The notes: a model not told the origin generated them from the letters alone. Numbered from the stretch's first letter, positions 28,001-35,665 are shown. The stretch is 64,000 bases of DNA from Streptomyces purpureus (GCF_014648195.1 NZ_BMQQ01000001.1:418750-482749), one strand, 5' to 3'. A program made the numbers and translations.

Positions 28001-28884
28001 CTTTCAGCCCCGACGGCCGGTACTTCGCCTACGGCGCCATCGGCACCGGGCCACGCCGCCCGGTCTCCGTCGTCGACACCCGGGACCCCCGGCGGACGAC
28101 GGTGCTCCCTCTGGCTCCCGCCCCCGATGCCACCAACGGTGATATCGGGGACCTCGTGCTGGGCCCAGGCGGCACCCGGCTCTACGCGACGCGGACGTCC
28201 GACGGCGAACGGATCGAGGTCTGGGACGTCCGGCGCCGGATCAGGGTGCGCCAACTCGTCAGCGGGCAGGGCGACATCTCGTCATTTCAGGAGGAAGGCC
28301 GGGCCGCCGCTGTCCGCCCCGACGGCCGTCTGCTCGCCGCCGCGGCCCGGTGGGGCCCCTTGGCCTGGATCAGCGACCCCGACACCAGGCGCGCCACGCA
28401 CCCCCTGCTCACCCCGACCCTCACCACGACGATCGCCTTCAGCCCCGACGGGAAGCGGCTGGCCGCCGGTGACACCCAGGGCAACGTCACCCTCTGGGAC
28501 GGAGAAGTCGCCCGCAGCATCGCCGAGTTCACGCCCTCCGGCGCCGAGGGCGCGAGCCCGGTGCGGGCGCTGGCGTTCTCCCCGGACGGCACGCTCCTCG
28601 CCGCCGGTGACGACCTGGGCGGCCTGCGGCTGTGGGAGGCCACGGGCTCCGGAGGGCCGCCCCTCGGCTCGCCCCTGAGTACCGGCGGCGACCCCATCCT
28701 GTCGCTGGCCTTCTCGGCCGACGGCACCCGGCTGCACGCCGCCGGGGCCCACGTCCCGCTGCTCAGCTACGCCGTCACGCCACGGGACGTCGCCACGGAG
28801 GTGTCGCGGCGGGCCGGCGGGCCGCTGACCGAGGCGGAGTGGAAGGCGCACGTACGGTCCCTGCCGTACCGGCGCCTGTCCTGA
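25063..28884 (+). CDS. HTH-nSTAND NTPase with WD40 propellers
   Basis: A 1273-residue signal-transduction ATPase. In order: an Xre-type helix-turn-helix at about 17-75 (FELRKLRQEAG, RAGFSVTALSQAAAG); a nSTAND1-type NTPase with Walker A GPSGSGKSS (142-150) and Walker B WLIVDQFEEVF near 205; a winged-helix and helical arm region to about 510; one hydrophobic helix (VSVSVLLVLALVAGVLAW, about 515-535); and from about 600 WD40-like blades, roughly 14 (for example FSPDGKRLAAGDTQGNVTLWD, FSPDGTLLAAGDDLGGLRLWE), enough for two propellers. Such STAND proteins are thought to assemble on sensing a ligand through the propeller. I use GTG 25063 (relatives begin MGRRE-P-DP); the frame is open upstream without homology. 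Confidence 0.85.
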   Translation: MGRREKPVDPAGGPVQRFAFELRKLRQEAGGPSYRSMAQRAGFSVTALSQAAAGEKLPSLTVTLAYVEACDGDRADWEERWRAAEREDAGRPAPEADDDAQPPYQGLARFDPADEDHFFGRGSLTDALVEHVAAHRVTVVFGPSGSGKSSLLRAGLIPRLSRAENAVERPAALRILTPGARPLRTHRQLFTPAEGEGDTWLIVDQFEEVFTLCQDPDERTEFVDLLLAAGDPGSRLRVVLGVRADFYGRCLEHRGLAAAVADAGVPVGPLSPAELREVVVKPAAAAGLVVERTLTARLVEEADGEPGSLPLLSHALLETWRHRRGRTLTLETYETIGGLQGAVARTAEAAYTRLSPDQGELARRILLRLITPGDGTPDTRRPVDRAEVDTGDDAALVLDRLARARLITLDERTVDLAHEALITSWPRLRGWIDADRERIRLHRRLTEAAVAWDELDRDPGALFRGSRLAASEDAFPEAERPRTLTPLEGAFLTAALAARDDERRAAARTARRLRTFAVSVSVLLVLALVAGVLAWQQNRSNERLLVQAEARRIAALADDMRGSDPRTAMRLSVAAWQLADLPETRSALYGAGAQRGRKTLRIPGSTVPDLMLSADGRTALSEVGGRIDRWDVPSQRRVSSIPRPGGESPLAVSPDGRRAVVEKDGVAYLWDLASGRSLGEAVPATAWEYSNVGEFEFGRSGRTLVFTEMGGEDPQEPRVRVWDIEQRRLLADRPMPLQPDDDSGDAWNYTHVVSADDSLLASCVTGRPVELWDLRRDRRLRGGWEKAAGAVNCGSSEMTLAPDGRRLALTNGTGSVVWDVRTGRRTATLAHQNLSRAEFSAGGAFLVATDEKEILLWRLGVDGPVFRHALGNETAGAFRIDRTGRTLTYLTGATQGIVRTLDLGPAVGTVWGASATVRAELSPDGRLLATVRHGKDRNSVRLTDVRTRRTVADLPTVPCPTDSDPAVAPDGGCAASELTAFSPDGRYFAYGAIGTGPRRPVSVVDTRDPRRTTVLPLAPAPDATNGDIGDLVLGPGGTRLYATRTSDGERIEVWDVRRRIRVRQLVSGQGDISSFQEEGRAAAVRPDGRLLAAAARWGPLAWISDPDTRRATHPLLTPTLTTTIAFSPDGKRLAAGDTQGNVTLWDGEVARSIAEFTPSGAEGASPVRALAFSPDGTLLAAGDDLGGLRLWEATGSGGPPLGSPLSTGGDPILSLAFSADGTRLHAAGAHVPLLSYAVTPRDVATEVSRRAGGPLTEAEWKAHVRSLPYRRLS

Positions 28885-28943
28885 TCGACCAGCGCTCCAG
28901 GGCGCCCTTGTCACCGCTGACCTCCAGGGAGGCGGGGACTTGT

Positions 28944-28974
28944 CTTGCGACGCAAGGTAGTTGACGACTATCTT
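28944..28974 (+). promoter_or_regulatory. Promoter and palindromic operator of the padR gene
   Basis: CTTGCGACGCAAG at 28944-28956 is a perfect 13-base palindrome (6-1-6). TTGCGA at 28945-28950 can act as a -35 box, with TATCTT at 28969-28974 as -10 after 18 bases. The ATG at 28982 lies only seven bases beyond the -10, so the transcript should be leaderless. The palindrome overlaps the -35, a classic place for an autorepressor. Confidence 0.65.
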
Positions 28975-28981
28975 GTACCGC

Positions 28982-29395
28982 ATGACAAAGGAGCTGCCCG
29001 ACGCCGTCGGCCAGCGGCACAGTCAGCTCCTGCGGGGCGTGCTCGACATCTGCCTGCTGGCCCTGATCGCCGAGCGGCCGCGGTACGGCTTCGAGTTCAC
29101 CCAGGCGCTCGCCGACAGCGGGCTCGACCTGGTGCGGGAAGGCAGCATCTATCCACTGCTTTCCCGGCTGGAGCGCGGCGGGCTCATCTCCTCGTACCGC
29201 GCGCCGTCCGGCAGCGGCGGCGCCCCGCGGAAGTACTACCGCCTCACCGAGGCGGGCTGCGCCGAACTCGACGGCGGCCGGGTCGCCTGGCACGGCTTCG
29301 CCGGAGCCGTCAGCGGCCTCCTGGCCGAGACCGGCGCCGACACAGACGCCCACACCGACGCCGACACCACATCCACGGGGAAGAGCACATCGTGA
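28982..29395 (+). CDS. PadR-family transcriptional regulator
   Basis: A 137-residue PadR-type repressor. The winged helix is LLRGVLDICLLALIAERPRYGFEFTQAL, then GSIYPLLSRLERGGLISSYR and the wing SGSGGAPRKYYRLTEAG. A short C-terminal helix and a Thr/Asp-rich tail (DTDAHTDADT) follow. I start at ATG 28982 because the promoter just upstream makes it leaderless; a slightly longer version is not needed. Its stop overlaps the GTG of the membrane protein gene (GTGA, 29392-29395). PadR regulators of this sort usually repress their own two-gene unit. Confidence 0.85.
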   Translation: MTKELPDAVGQRHSQLLRGVLDICLLALIAERPRYGFEFTQALADSGLDLVREGSIYPLLSRLERGGLISSYRAPSGSGGAPRKYYRLTEAGCAELDGGRVAWHGFAGAVSGLLAETGADTDAHTDADTTSTGKSTS

Positions 29396-29958
29396 CCAAC
29401 GAGCGGATACTCGCGGTCTGCCGCAGCAACTGGGAGTACCGGGGCATCGACGACGCCTCGGTCCGCGAGATGCTGGAGGAGCTCTCCGCCCACCTCGAAG
29501 ACGCCGAGGCCGCCGGCCGCACCCCCCAGGACGTCGTCGGCGACGACGTCAAGGCCTTCGCCGCCGCCTGGGCCCGGGCCAGGGCCCCGCTGTCGCGCAG
29601 GATCGCGCGCATGGCCGCCATGGCGCTGTTCGTGGTGGGCGCGGTGCTGCTCGTGCGGCACCTGGTCACCTGGAGCCTCACCCTGTCCGTCGGCGCGGAC
29701 GACCTCGCCTTCTGGGCCGTCATCGCGACCTTCACGGTCGTGTGGGAGATCCGGCGCGGCGGACTCGGCCTCGGCAGAAGCTGGCTGGTCGCGCTCGCCG
29801 TCGGCCTGCCCGTCGCGATTCTCACCAGGGTCCTGGGCGGTGACGAGATCCTCTTCAGCCTTCCGCTGTGGGTCGCGCCGTTGCTGCTCCTGCCCGGGCT
29901 GCCCTACGCCGTCGCCGACGGGAGGGCCCGCAAGTCCGCTCCGGCCGAAGTGAACTGA
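29392..29958 (+). CDS. Membrane protein paired with PadR
   Basis: A 188-residue integral membrane protein. The first 80 residues are soluble and helical (SVREMLEELSAHLEDAEAAGRTPQDVVGDDVKAFAAAWARAR), the pattern seen in DUF1700/DUF1048-type proteins that accompany PadR regulators. Four hydrophobic segments follow (MAALFVVGAVLLV-type, FWAVIATFTVVWEI, LVALAVGLPVAILT, LWVAPLLLLPGLPYAV). GTG start in the padR stop. Its role is probably in the response controlled by PadR; the ligand is unknown. Confidence 0.78.
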   Translation: MTNERILAVCRSNWEYRGIDDASVREMLEELSAHLEDAEAAGRTPQDVVGDDVKAFAAAWARARAPLSRRIARMAAMALFVVGAVLLVRHLVTWSLTLSVGADDLAFWAVIATFTVVWEIRRGGLGLGRSWLVALAVGLPVAILTRVLGGDEILFSLPLWVAPLLLLPGLPYAVADGRARKSAPAEVN

Positions 29959-29965
29959 CTGTGGG

Positions 29966-30512
29966 TCAGGCAGCCACGCCGTCCCCGGCGACCGTAAGGA
30001 CGATCTTGCCGGTGGTGCGGCCGCTCTGGCCCAGCTCATGGGCCTTGGCCACGTCCTCCAACGGCAGCACCGCGTCGACGTGGGCCCGCAGCTGCCCCGA
30101 CGCGGCCAGCGCGGCCAGCTCCCGCATCCCGCCCTGGTCGGCCTCCACGATCATGAACGCGGCGCGCAGTCCGAGCGGGGCGGCCTCCTCGGCCAGTGCG
30201 GCCTCGGCCGGGGAGGCGAGGGAGACCACGATGCCGCCGGGGCGCAGCGTGCGCAGCGAGCGGGGCCCGTACTCACCGCCGATGGTGTCGACGACGACGA
30301 CGTCCACGTCCCGTACCGCCTCGGCGAAGTCGGTAGAGCGGTAGTCGACGACTCGCCCCCAGGCCCCGGACGAAGTCGTGCTTGGCGGCGCTCGCCGTGC
30401 CGATGACAATGGCCCCGCGCGCCTTGGCCATCTGCACGGCCAGATGGCCGACGCCGCCGACCGCCGCGTGCACCAGCACCCGCTGGCGCGCGCGGAGCTC
30501 CGCCGTGTCCAC
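29966..30512 (-). pseudogene. NADP-dependent quinone/zinc-type oxidoreductase remnant
   Basis: The C-terminal half of a medium-chain dehydrogenase/reductase is recognisable in two frames. One frame gives VDTAELRARQRVLVHAAVGGVGHLAVQ and AAKHDFVRGLGA (about 30350-30512). The other gives VVDYRSTDFAEAVRDVDVVV through GKIVLTVAGDGVAA (29966 to about 30350). The frame changes near 30350, where a few bases appear to be lost between GLGA and VVDY. The N-terminal catalytic half is missing altogether: homology stops at about 30512, where an AraC-type remnant on the other strand begins. I read this as a gene cut by a deletion and then frameshifted. Confidence 0.75.
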
Positions 30513-30806
30513 CTGAGCGTACGGACCTTCTCGCGCCGGCTCCGGGAGGAGACCGGCACCACCCCTGGACAGTGGCTGAACCAGCAGCGCGTCGACCACG
30601 CGCGGCGCCTGCTGGAGACCACCGACCTGACCGTGGACCGCGTGGCCGCCGCGTCGGGCTTCGGCACCGCGGTCTCGCTGCGCCAGCACCTCGCGGCCAC
30701 CCTGGGGGTCTCGCCCACCGCCTACCGGCAGACGTTCCGCGCCCGGGAACGCCCCGACGCGCTCCCGGACTCAGGCCCTGCCGCCGGCGCCCTCACGCCG
30801 CGCTGA
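30510..30806 (+). pseudogene. AraC/GlxA-type regulator, C-terminal remnant
   Basis: About 98 residues of an AraC-family DNA-binding domain remain: HLSVRTFSRRLREETGTTPGQWLNQQRVDHARRLLETTDLTVDRVA, then SGFGTAVSLRQHLAATLGVSPTAYRQTFR. The first part of the HTH and the whole sensor domain are gone. The frame continues upstream only into DNA that encodes the oxidoreductase on the other strand. Relatives of this regulator often sit divergent from an oxidoreductase, so one deletion may have removed the 5' ends of both. The last 14 bases overlap the convergent transporter gene. Confidence 0.75.
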
Positions 30807-31647
30807 CCCCGCTGCGGGCCAGCGCGAACACCCCGAACACGATCAGCCCGACGCCCAGCAGCTGCGGCAGCAGCCACCACCCCGACCGCAGATGCTCCTC
30901 GAACAGCAGGACGCCCAGGATGAGGCTCACGGTCGCGTCGCCCAGGGTCAGCGCCGGCTGCGATGCGACCAGCGGGCCGCCCTGCATGGCGTGTTCGAGC
31001 AACAGCAGGGCCCCGACGCCGGTCACACAGAACGCGTACGTCTGCCACGACGTCAGGAACGCGCCGATGCCGCCCCCGTCGAGGATGTGCATGGCGGTCT
31101 TCATCAGAGCCGCCGTCAGCGCGTAGCAGATCGCGGTGCCCGCGCCCAGGCACCCGGCGCGGGCCCGGCCCGGCGGCCGCCGCAGCCCCGCGAACGCCAG
31201 CGCCACCACCGCCACCGCGCACACCGCGAGCGTCGGCACCCACCGGTCCAGCGGCACATGCGTACGGTTCCCGGCGGGCGCGGCGGCCACGAGCGCCACG
31301 CCGAGCCCGCCCACCACCCCGGCCACGGCCAGCCACAGCGCCATCGGCAGCCTCTCGCGAGCCATCAGGGAGGCGATCAGCAGAGCCAGCGGCAGCTCAA
31401 GGACGAACAGCGGCTGCACCAGCGACAGCGGCCCCGTCGCCAGGGCCGCCGCCTGCCCGACCCCGGCGGCGATCACCGCGAGGATCCCGGCGAGCCAGAC
31501 CGGCCGTTTCACCAGATCGAGGACCAAGCCCGGCCGGAACGAGTCCGTGCGGGGCACGGTGAGCGCGGCGCGGCGCTGGAGCACCGTGGCGAGCGCGTTG
31601 CTGAACGCGGCGAACAAGGAGAAGAGGACCGGCAGGACGACGCCCAT
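30793..31647 (-). CDS. DMT/EamA-type transporter
   Basis: A 284-residue drug/metabolite-type transporter with about nine or ten membrane helices, opening MGVVLPVLFSLFAAFSNALATVLQRRAAL and ending LLPQLLGVGLIVFGVFALARSG. Both halves carry EamA-like blocks, with the short loops typical of the family. I start at the ATG complementary to 31645-31647, preceded by GGAGG; the frame continues upstream without membrane segments. The substrate is unknown. Confidence 0.82.
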   Translation of the reverse strand: MGVVLPVLFSLFAAFSNALATVLQRRAALTVPRTDSFRPGLVLDLVKRPVWLAGILAVIAAGVGQAAALATGPLSLVQPLFVLELPLALLIASLMARERLPMALWLAVAGVVGGLGVALVAAAPAGNRTHVPLDRWVPTLAVCAVAVVALAFAGLRRPPGRARAGCLGAGTAICYALTAALMKTAMHILDGGGIGAFLTSWQTYAFCVTGVGALLLLEHAMQGGPLVASQPALTLGDATVSLILGVLLFEEHLRSGWWLLPQLLGVGLIVFGVFALARSGVSAA

Positions 31648-31810
31648 CCCCCGATCCTCGGCCTCCCCGCCGGGCGGCCGCGCCGCGACACCGGAACGCA
31701 CCCGCTGGGGGCGGGAGTATTCGCCCGTCCGGGCCCCGCGCGGGACCGTCCCGGGCGAATCAGGCCGCCCGCGCGTGGTGCGCGGCCCGCCCGGTGGTAC
31801 GTCGAACGCC

Positions 31811-32914
31811 ATGGAGCCAGGCACGCCGCCCCAGGTCTTCCCGATGCTTCGCACGGCCGCGGCCTACGCGTGGCGCCTGCTCGCCGTCGGGGCGGTCGTC
31901 TACGCCGTCTTCGCCGTGCTCGGACGCTTCCACGAGATCGGCGTGGCCGTCTTCCTCGGGCTGGTGATCACGGCGCTGCTGCGCCCGGTCGCCGACGTGG
32001 TGGCCCGCGGCCTGCCCCGCCCGCTCGCCGTCGCCCTCACCCTGCTCGGCGGCATCGCGCTCGTGCTCGGGGTGCTCGCCCTCGTCGGCGAGGCGGTGGC
32101 GGGGGAGCGGACCACGCTGGTACGGGAGTTCCGCGAGGGCATCGAGAGGATCGAGAACTGGCTCGAACGGCCGCCGTTCCGGCTCAACCCGGAGGCGCTC
32201 TCCGATGTCCAGTCCCGCATCGGCCAGTGGCTGTCGAGCCACCGTTCGACGCTGGTCAGCGAGGCGGTGAGCGGCGCGCACCGGCTGGTGACTGTCCTCG
32301 CCACGCTGGCCCTGGGGCTGTTCTGCTCGGTCTTCTTCATCCACTCGGGCGACCGGCAGTGGGCCTGGGCGCGGGAGCAGCTGCCACGCTCCGTACGCGG
32401 CCGGGCCGAGATCGGCGCACGCGCGGCCTGGCGGACGTTCACCGGCTACACGCACGGCATCGTGCTGGTGGCCGCGACCAACGCCGTGCTCGTCGGGATC
32501 GCGCTGTGGCTGCTCGGGGTGCCGCTGGCCGTGCCGCTGGCGCTGCTGGAGTTCTTCGCCGCCTTCGTGCCGCTGATCGGCTCGCCGGTCGCCCTCGCGG
32601 TCGCCGCCGTGGTGGCGCTCGCCGCGCAGGGGCCGCTGGTGGCGCTGATCGTGATCGCGCTGATCGTGATCATCGGGCAGATCGAAGGCCATCTTCTGCA
32701 CCCGCTGGTGATGAGCTGGGCCGTACGGCTCCACCCGCTGGTCGTCGCGATCTCGGTGATCGCGGGGGCGATCGCGGCGGGGGTGGTGGGGGCAGTGGTG
32801 GCCGTGCCGCTGGTGTCGGTGTTCTGGGCGGTGCTCACGGCCTTGCGTGAGGCCCGGCGGGTCGGCGCGACCGACGTGGCGAGTGAGCCGAGGGGGCCGA
32901 AGGAACTCGGCTGA
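31811..32914 (+). CDS. AI-2E-family transporter
   Basis: A 367-residue membrane protein of the PF01594 (AI-2E/YdiK/PerM) family. It has an N-terminal pair of helices (LLAVGAVVYAVFAVLGRF, VAVFLGLVITALLRPV), a soluble middle with helical RIENWLERPPF, and a C-terminal group including FFAAFVPLIGSPVALAVAAVVALAAQG and the IGQIEGHLLHPLVMSWAVRLHP signature that marks the family. ATG 31811 has a poor ribosome site; MLRTAAAY a little downstream is an alternative. Such proteins export small molecules or Na+/H+; the substrate is not known here. Confidence 0.85.
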   Translation: MEPGTPPQVFPMLRTAAAYAWRLLAVGAVVYAVFAVLGRFHEIGVAVFLGLVITALLRPVADVVARGLPRPLAVALTLLGGIALVLGVLALVGEAVAGERTTLVREFREGIERIENWLERPPFRLNPEALSDVQSRIGQWLSSHRSTLVSEAVSGAHRLVTVLATLALGLFCSVFFIHSGDRQWAWAREQLPRSVRGRAEIGARAAWRTFTGYTHGIVLVAATNAVLVGIALWLLGVPLAVPLALLEFFAAFVPLIGSPVALAVAAVVALAAQGPLVALIVIALIVIIGQIEGHLLHPLVMSWAVRLHPLVVAISVIAGAIAAGVVGAVVAVPLVSVFWAVLTALREARRVGATDVASEPRGPKELG

Positions 32915-32947
32915 GCCGGATGCGGCTCGGGGCAGGGGCGCGGATCA

Positions 32948-33052
32948 GGCCTGGCGCAGGGAGCGTTCGAGGCCGTCGAGGCCGTGCGGCGATTGGACGC
33001 GGGCGGGGCCGCGGGCAAGATCGTCATCCAGGTGGCGTCCCCGGAGGACTGA
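32948..33052 (+). pseudogene. Oxidoreductase C-terminal scrap
   Basis: The frame GLAQGAFEAVEAV then RRLDAGGAAGKIVIQVASPED ends in TGA at 33050-33052. This is the exact style of a medium-chain dehydrogenase/reductase C-terminus (a helix AFEAV, then GKIVI-V). There is no start or earlier part of such a gene before it; the AI-2E gene ends at 32914. I take it as the last third of a helical/strand end left after loss of the rest. It is not a fragment of the 29966-30512 remnant, whose end is different. Confidence 0.55.
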
Positions 33053-33137
33053 CCCTCGGTCGATATGCGGCATTCATACCTGTGTGCGAATCTTGTGGTA
33101 GTCCCTCGCCCGAGATTCACCACAGGGAGGCACCACC

Positions 33138-33308
33138 GTGGGCAAGAAACAGACCCGGGTGAACCGTGGCGCCCGCACCGGCGGCCATGAGCGCAGCGCC
33201 ACGGCGGAGACGAAGCAGCAGCCGAAGTCGGCGCCGACCCCGGAGACCCTGCGCGCGATCAGGGATGAGCCGGACCACAAGAAGGAGCGGAAGTTCGGCC
33301 ACAACTGA
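33138..33308 (+). CDS. Small basic protein, 56 residues
   Basis: A 56-residue strongly charged protein starting at GTG 33138 after AGGGAGG. It begins MGKKQTRVNRGARTGGHERS, continues with a QQPKSAPTPET linker and ends in a charged helix-like tail (RAIRDEPDHKKERKFGHN). It has no Cys, no signal peptide and no hydrophobic segment, so it is probably disordered and could bind nucleic acid. The clean ribosome site and typical Streptomyces third-position bias support a real gene. An AT-richer stretch at 33061-33120 could hold its promoter. Confidence 0.7.
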   Translation: MGKKQTRVNRGARTGGHERSATAETKQQPKSAPTPETLRAIRDEPDHKKERKFGHN

Positions 33309-33387
33309 GGCCGCTTCGGCACACCACGGGAACTGACCGGCCGTAGCGTCCGACTGCCTCCCCGACACCGGGGAAAGTGAGGCGGGA

Positions 33388-34023
33388 ATGGACGCGCTGG
33401 ACGTACGGCTGCGTGCGGTGGGCTGCCGTCATGGGCGCGTGGACGCCGTCAGCGGCGTGGACCTCGACGTCCCGGCCGGCGGGCGCCTGGCGCTGACCGG
33501 CACCAACGGCTCGGGCAAGACCACGCTCCTGCGGGCCGTGCTCGGCCTGCACCGGCACGCCGCCGGGGAGATCCGCGTCGGCGGCCGGGTGGCCCGTACC
33601 GCCGCCGACTGGGCCTGGCGCCGACGCGCCTGCGCCTGGGTGCCGCAGAAGCCCGCCGCGGGCCGTTTCCCGCTGCTCGCGGGGGAGTTGCTCGCCAGCA
33701 GCGGCGCGCCCGGCCAAGCGCTGGCGGCGGCCGCCAGACTTGGCGTCGCCCACCTCGCCGACCGCGCCGTGGACACCCTCTCCGGCGGCCAGCTGCAACG
33801 CACGTACCTGGCCCGCGCGGTCGGGTGCGTCGCCACCGGGGCCGGGGTCCTCCTCGCCGACGAACCCACCGCCGCCCTCGACTTCACCGGTCAGGAAGAG
33901 GCCGCCGACCTCCTGCTGTCGCTGCCCGTCACCCTGATCGTCGTCACCCACGACCGCGCCCTCGCCGCCCGCTGCGACCGCGTCGCCGAGATGGCCGCCG
34001 GCCGGCTGCGGGAGGCGGCGTGA
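33388..34023 (+). CDS. Metal ABC transporter ATP-binding protein
   Basis: A 211-residue ABC ATPase. Walker A is GTNGSGKTT, the signature is TLSGGQLQRTYLARA, Walker B is GVLLADEPTAALD, and the switch His is IVVTHDRALA. The close packing with an ABC-3 permease and a TroA/ZnuA-like binding protein identifies it as the motor of a Zn2+/Mn2+-type importer. ATG 33388 is weakly served (GGCGGG). The stop overlaps the GTG of the permease (34020-34023). I see no clear Zur-type palindrome in the 79 bases before it. Confidence 0.88.
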   Translation: MDALDVRLRAVGCRHGRVDAVSGVDLDVPAGGRLALTGTNGSGKTTLLRAVLGLHRHAAGEIRVGGRVARTAADWAWRRRACAWVPQKPAAGRFPLLAGELLASSGAPGQALAAAARLGVAHLADRAVDTLSGGQLQRTYLARAVGCVATGAGVLLADEPTAALDFTGQEEAADLLLSLPVTLIVVTHDRALAARCDRVAEMAAGRLREAA

Positions 34024-34889
34024 GCTCCGTCCTCGCGGCCGACCTGGGGCAGCTCCTCCAGCTCGTACCCGTCCAGCGGGCCGGTGCCGCCCTGCTCCTC
34101 GCCGCCGTCGGGCTGCCCGTCGTCGGCGTCGTCATCGTCGGACTCGACATCATGCCGGTCCGGTTCGCGATGATGCACGTGGCCCTGCTCGGCATCGCCG
34201 TCGGACTGCTCACCGGCCTCGACCCCATGCTCTGCGCCCTGCTGGCCTGCGGCCTCGCCGGCGCCGGAGTCGCACCGCTCGCCCGCGGACCCGACGGCCT
34301 GTCCGGGGCGATGGGCCTGCTGATGAGTCTGGCCATCGCCGCCGCGCTGCTCCTGCTCGCCGTGTCCGGGGTCAACGCCTCCGGCGCCTTCGCCCTGCTG
34401 TGGGGGTCGATCCTGTCGGTCGGCGCCGCCGACCTGTTGCTGCTCGGCGCACTCGCCGTCACCGTCCCCGGCCTCTTCTGGTGGCGGCGGCGAGATCTGG
34501 CGCTGCTGCTGTACGACCGCGAGACCGCCCTCACCTCGGGTGTCGCCGTCGACCGGCTGACCCTGATCCTCCTCGTCCTGGTCGCGGTCTCCGTGGCGGG
34601 CGCGATCAAGCTGACCGGCGCCCTGCTGGTCGACGCCCTGACCCTGCTGCCCGCGCTCGCCGCCCGCCGCCTCGGCACCTCCCTGACCTCGATCACCCTC
34701 TGGGCCGTCGCGATCGGGGCCGTCGTCAACGCCGCGGGGTTCCTCGTGGCGCTCTCGCTGGACCTGCCCCCGGGCCCGGTCCTCGTCCTGACGGCCGGGG
34801 CCGTGGTCCTCGCCGTCCATCTCGTACCCGAACGGAGAATCAGCTCATGGCGCGCAACCGCGTCCGACACCCCCTCCTCCTCGCACTGA
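34020..34889 (+). CDS. Metal ABC transporter permease (ABC-3 type)
   Basis: A 289-residue membrane protein with about eight or nine helices (LLLAAVGLPVVGVVIVGLDI, LLGIAVGLLTGLDPMLCALLACGLAG, LMSLAIAAALLLLAVSGVNAS, LLVDALTLLPALAARRLG). The last block, GALLVDALTLLPALAA, is the ABC-3 coupling-region pattern seen in ZnuB/MntB-like permeases. GTG start in the stop of the ATPase gene. It shares 43 bases with the binding-protein gene at its 3' end, in another frame. Confidence 0.85.
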   Translation: MSSVLAADLGQLLQLVPVQRAGAALLLAAVGLPVVGVVIVGLDIMPVRFAMMHVALLGIAVGLLTGLDPMLCALLACGLAGAGVAPLARGPDGLSGAMGLLMSLAIAAALLLLAVSGVNASGAFALLWGSILSVGAADLLLLGALAVTVPGLFWWRRRDLALLLYDRETALTSGVAVDRLTLILLVLVAVSVAGAIKLTGALLVDALTLLPALAARRLGTSLTSITLWAVAIGAVVNAAGFLVALSLDLPPGPVLVLTAGAVVLAVHLVPERRISSWRATASDTPSSSH

Positions 34890-35650
34890 CCGCGGCACTC
34901 GCGCTCACCCTCACCGCCACCGGCTGCGCCGCCTCGGACGGCGATGGCGACGGCGCGGCGAAGCGCCCGGACGGCAAGCCCCGGGTCGTGGCCACCACCA
35001 CCTGGGAGGGCGCCTTCGCCAAGGCGGCCGGGGCCGAGGACGTCACGGTCATCGTGCCGCAGTCCGTGCACCACGCCCCCGACTACGACCCCAAGCCCTC
35101 CGACCTGGCGGCCGTCGCCGAGGCCGACTTCGTCCTCTACGCGCCCTTCGAGCCGTACGCCGAGAAGATCAAGGAGGCGGCCGGCTCCAAGGCGAAGCTG
35201 ATCGAGGTCGGCCTCGACAACGACGCCGGCAAGGTGAACGCCGAAGTCACCCGGCTCGGCAAGGAGTTCGGCACCGAGGACGCCGCCGCCCGCTGGCAGA
35301 AGACCTTCTCCGCCGAGTACACCAAGCTCCAGGGCGAACTGAAGGCCGCCTGGCCCGGCGGCACCGCGCCCACCGCCGTCGCCCAGGTCTTCACCGCCTG
35401 GTCGGCGAAGCTCGCGGGCGCGAACGTCGTCGGCACGTACGGCCCCGAAGAGGTCACCCCCCAGCAGCTGGCCGACCTGTCGGCGAAGAAGCCCGCCCTG
35501 GTCCTGGACAACGCCCACATGTCCAACGGCACCACGCTCCCCGGCACCACCGCACGCCAGGTGAAGATCGTCAACTACCCCGGCAAGGACCTCGACCTGC
35601 TCACCGTCTACCGCGACGCGGCGACGGCCGTGAAGAAGGCGATGGGGTAA
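34847..35650 (+). CDS. Metal-binding lipoprotein of the ABC importer
   Basis: A 267-residue extracellular binding protein of the TroA/ZnuA cluster. The signal is LLLALTAALALTLTATGC with the lipobox Cys at about residue 27. A short acidic linker (ASDGDGDGA) follows. The expected metal-site His is in PQSVHHAPDYDPKPSDLAAVAEADFVLY, and a second region reads VLDNAHMSNGT. Zinc or manganese is likely. I start at ATG 34847 by the signal peptide; it overlaps the permease gene by 43 bases. Confidence 0.88.
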   Translation: MARNRVRHPLLLALTAALALTLTATGCAASDGDGDGAAKRPDGKPRVVATTTWEGAFAKAAGAEDVTVIVPQSVHHAPDYDPKPSDLAAVAEADFVLYAPFEPYAEKIKEAAGSKAKLIEVGLDNDAGKVNAEVTRLGKEFGTEDAAARWQKTFSAEYTKLQGELKAAWPGGTAPTAVAQVFTAWSAKLAGANVVGTYGPEEVTPQQLADLSAKKPALVLDNAHMSNGTTLPGTTARQVKIVNYPGKDLDLLTVYRDAATAVKKAMG

Positions 35651-35665
35651 CCACCCGCCCCCCTT

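Noticed and set aside
25063..28884. Serine/threonine kinase with WD40 repeats.
   Set aside because: No kinase motifs; the N-terminus has an HTH and a P-loop with a nSTAND-type Walker B instead.
30273..30689. A 138-residue frame on the minus strand as a separate gene.
   Set aside because: Its only recognisable part (VDTAELRARQRVLVHAAVGG) is the missing frame of the decayed oxidoreductase.
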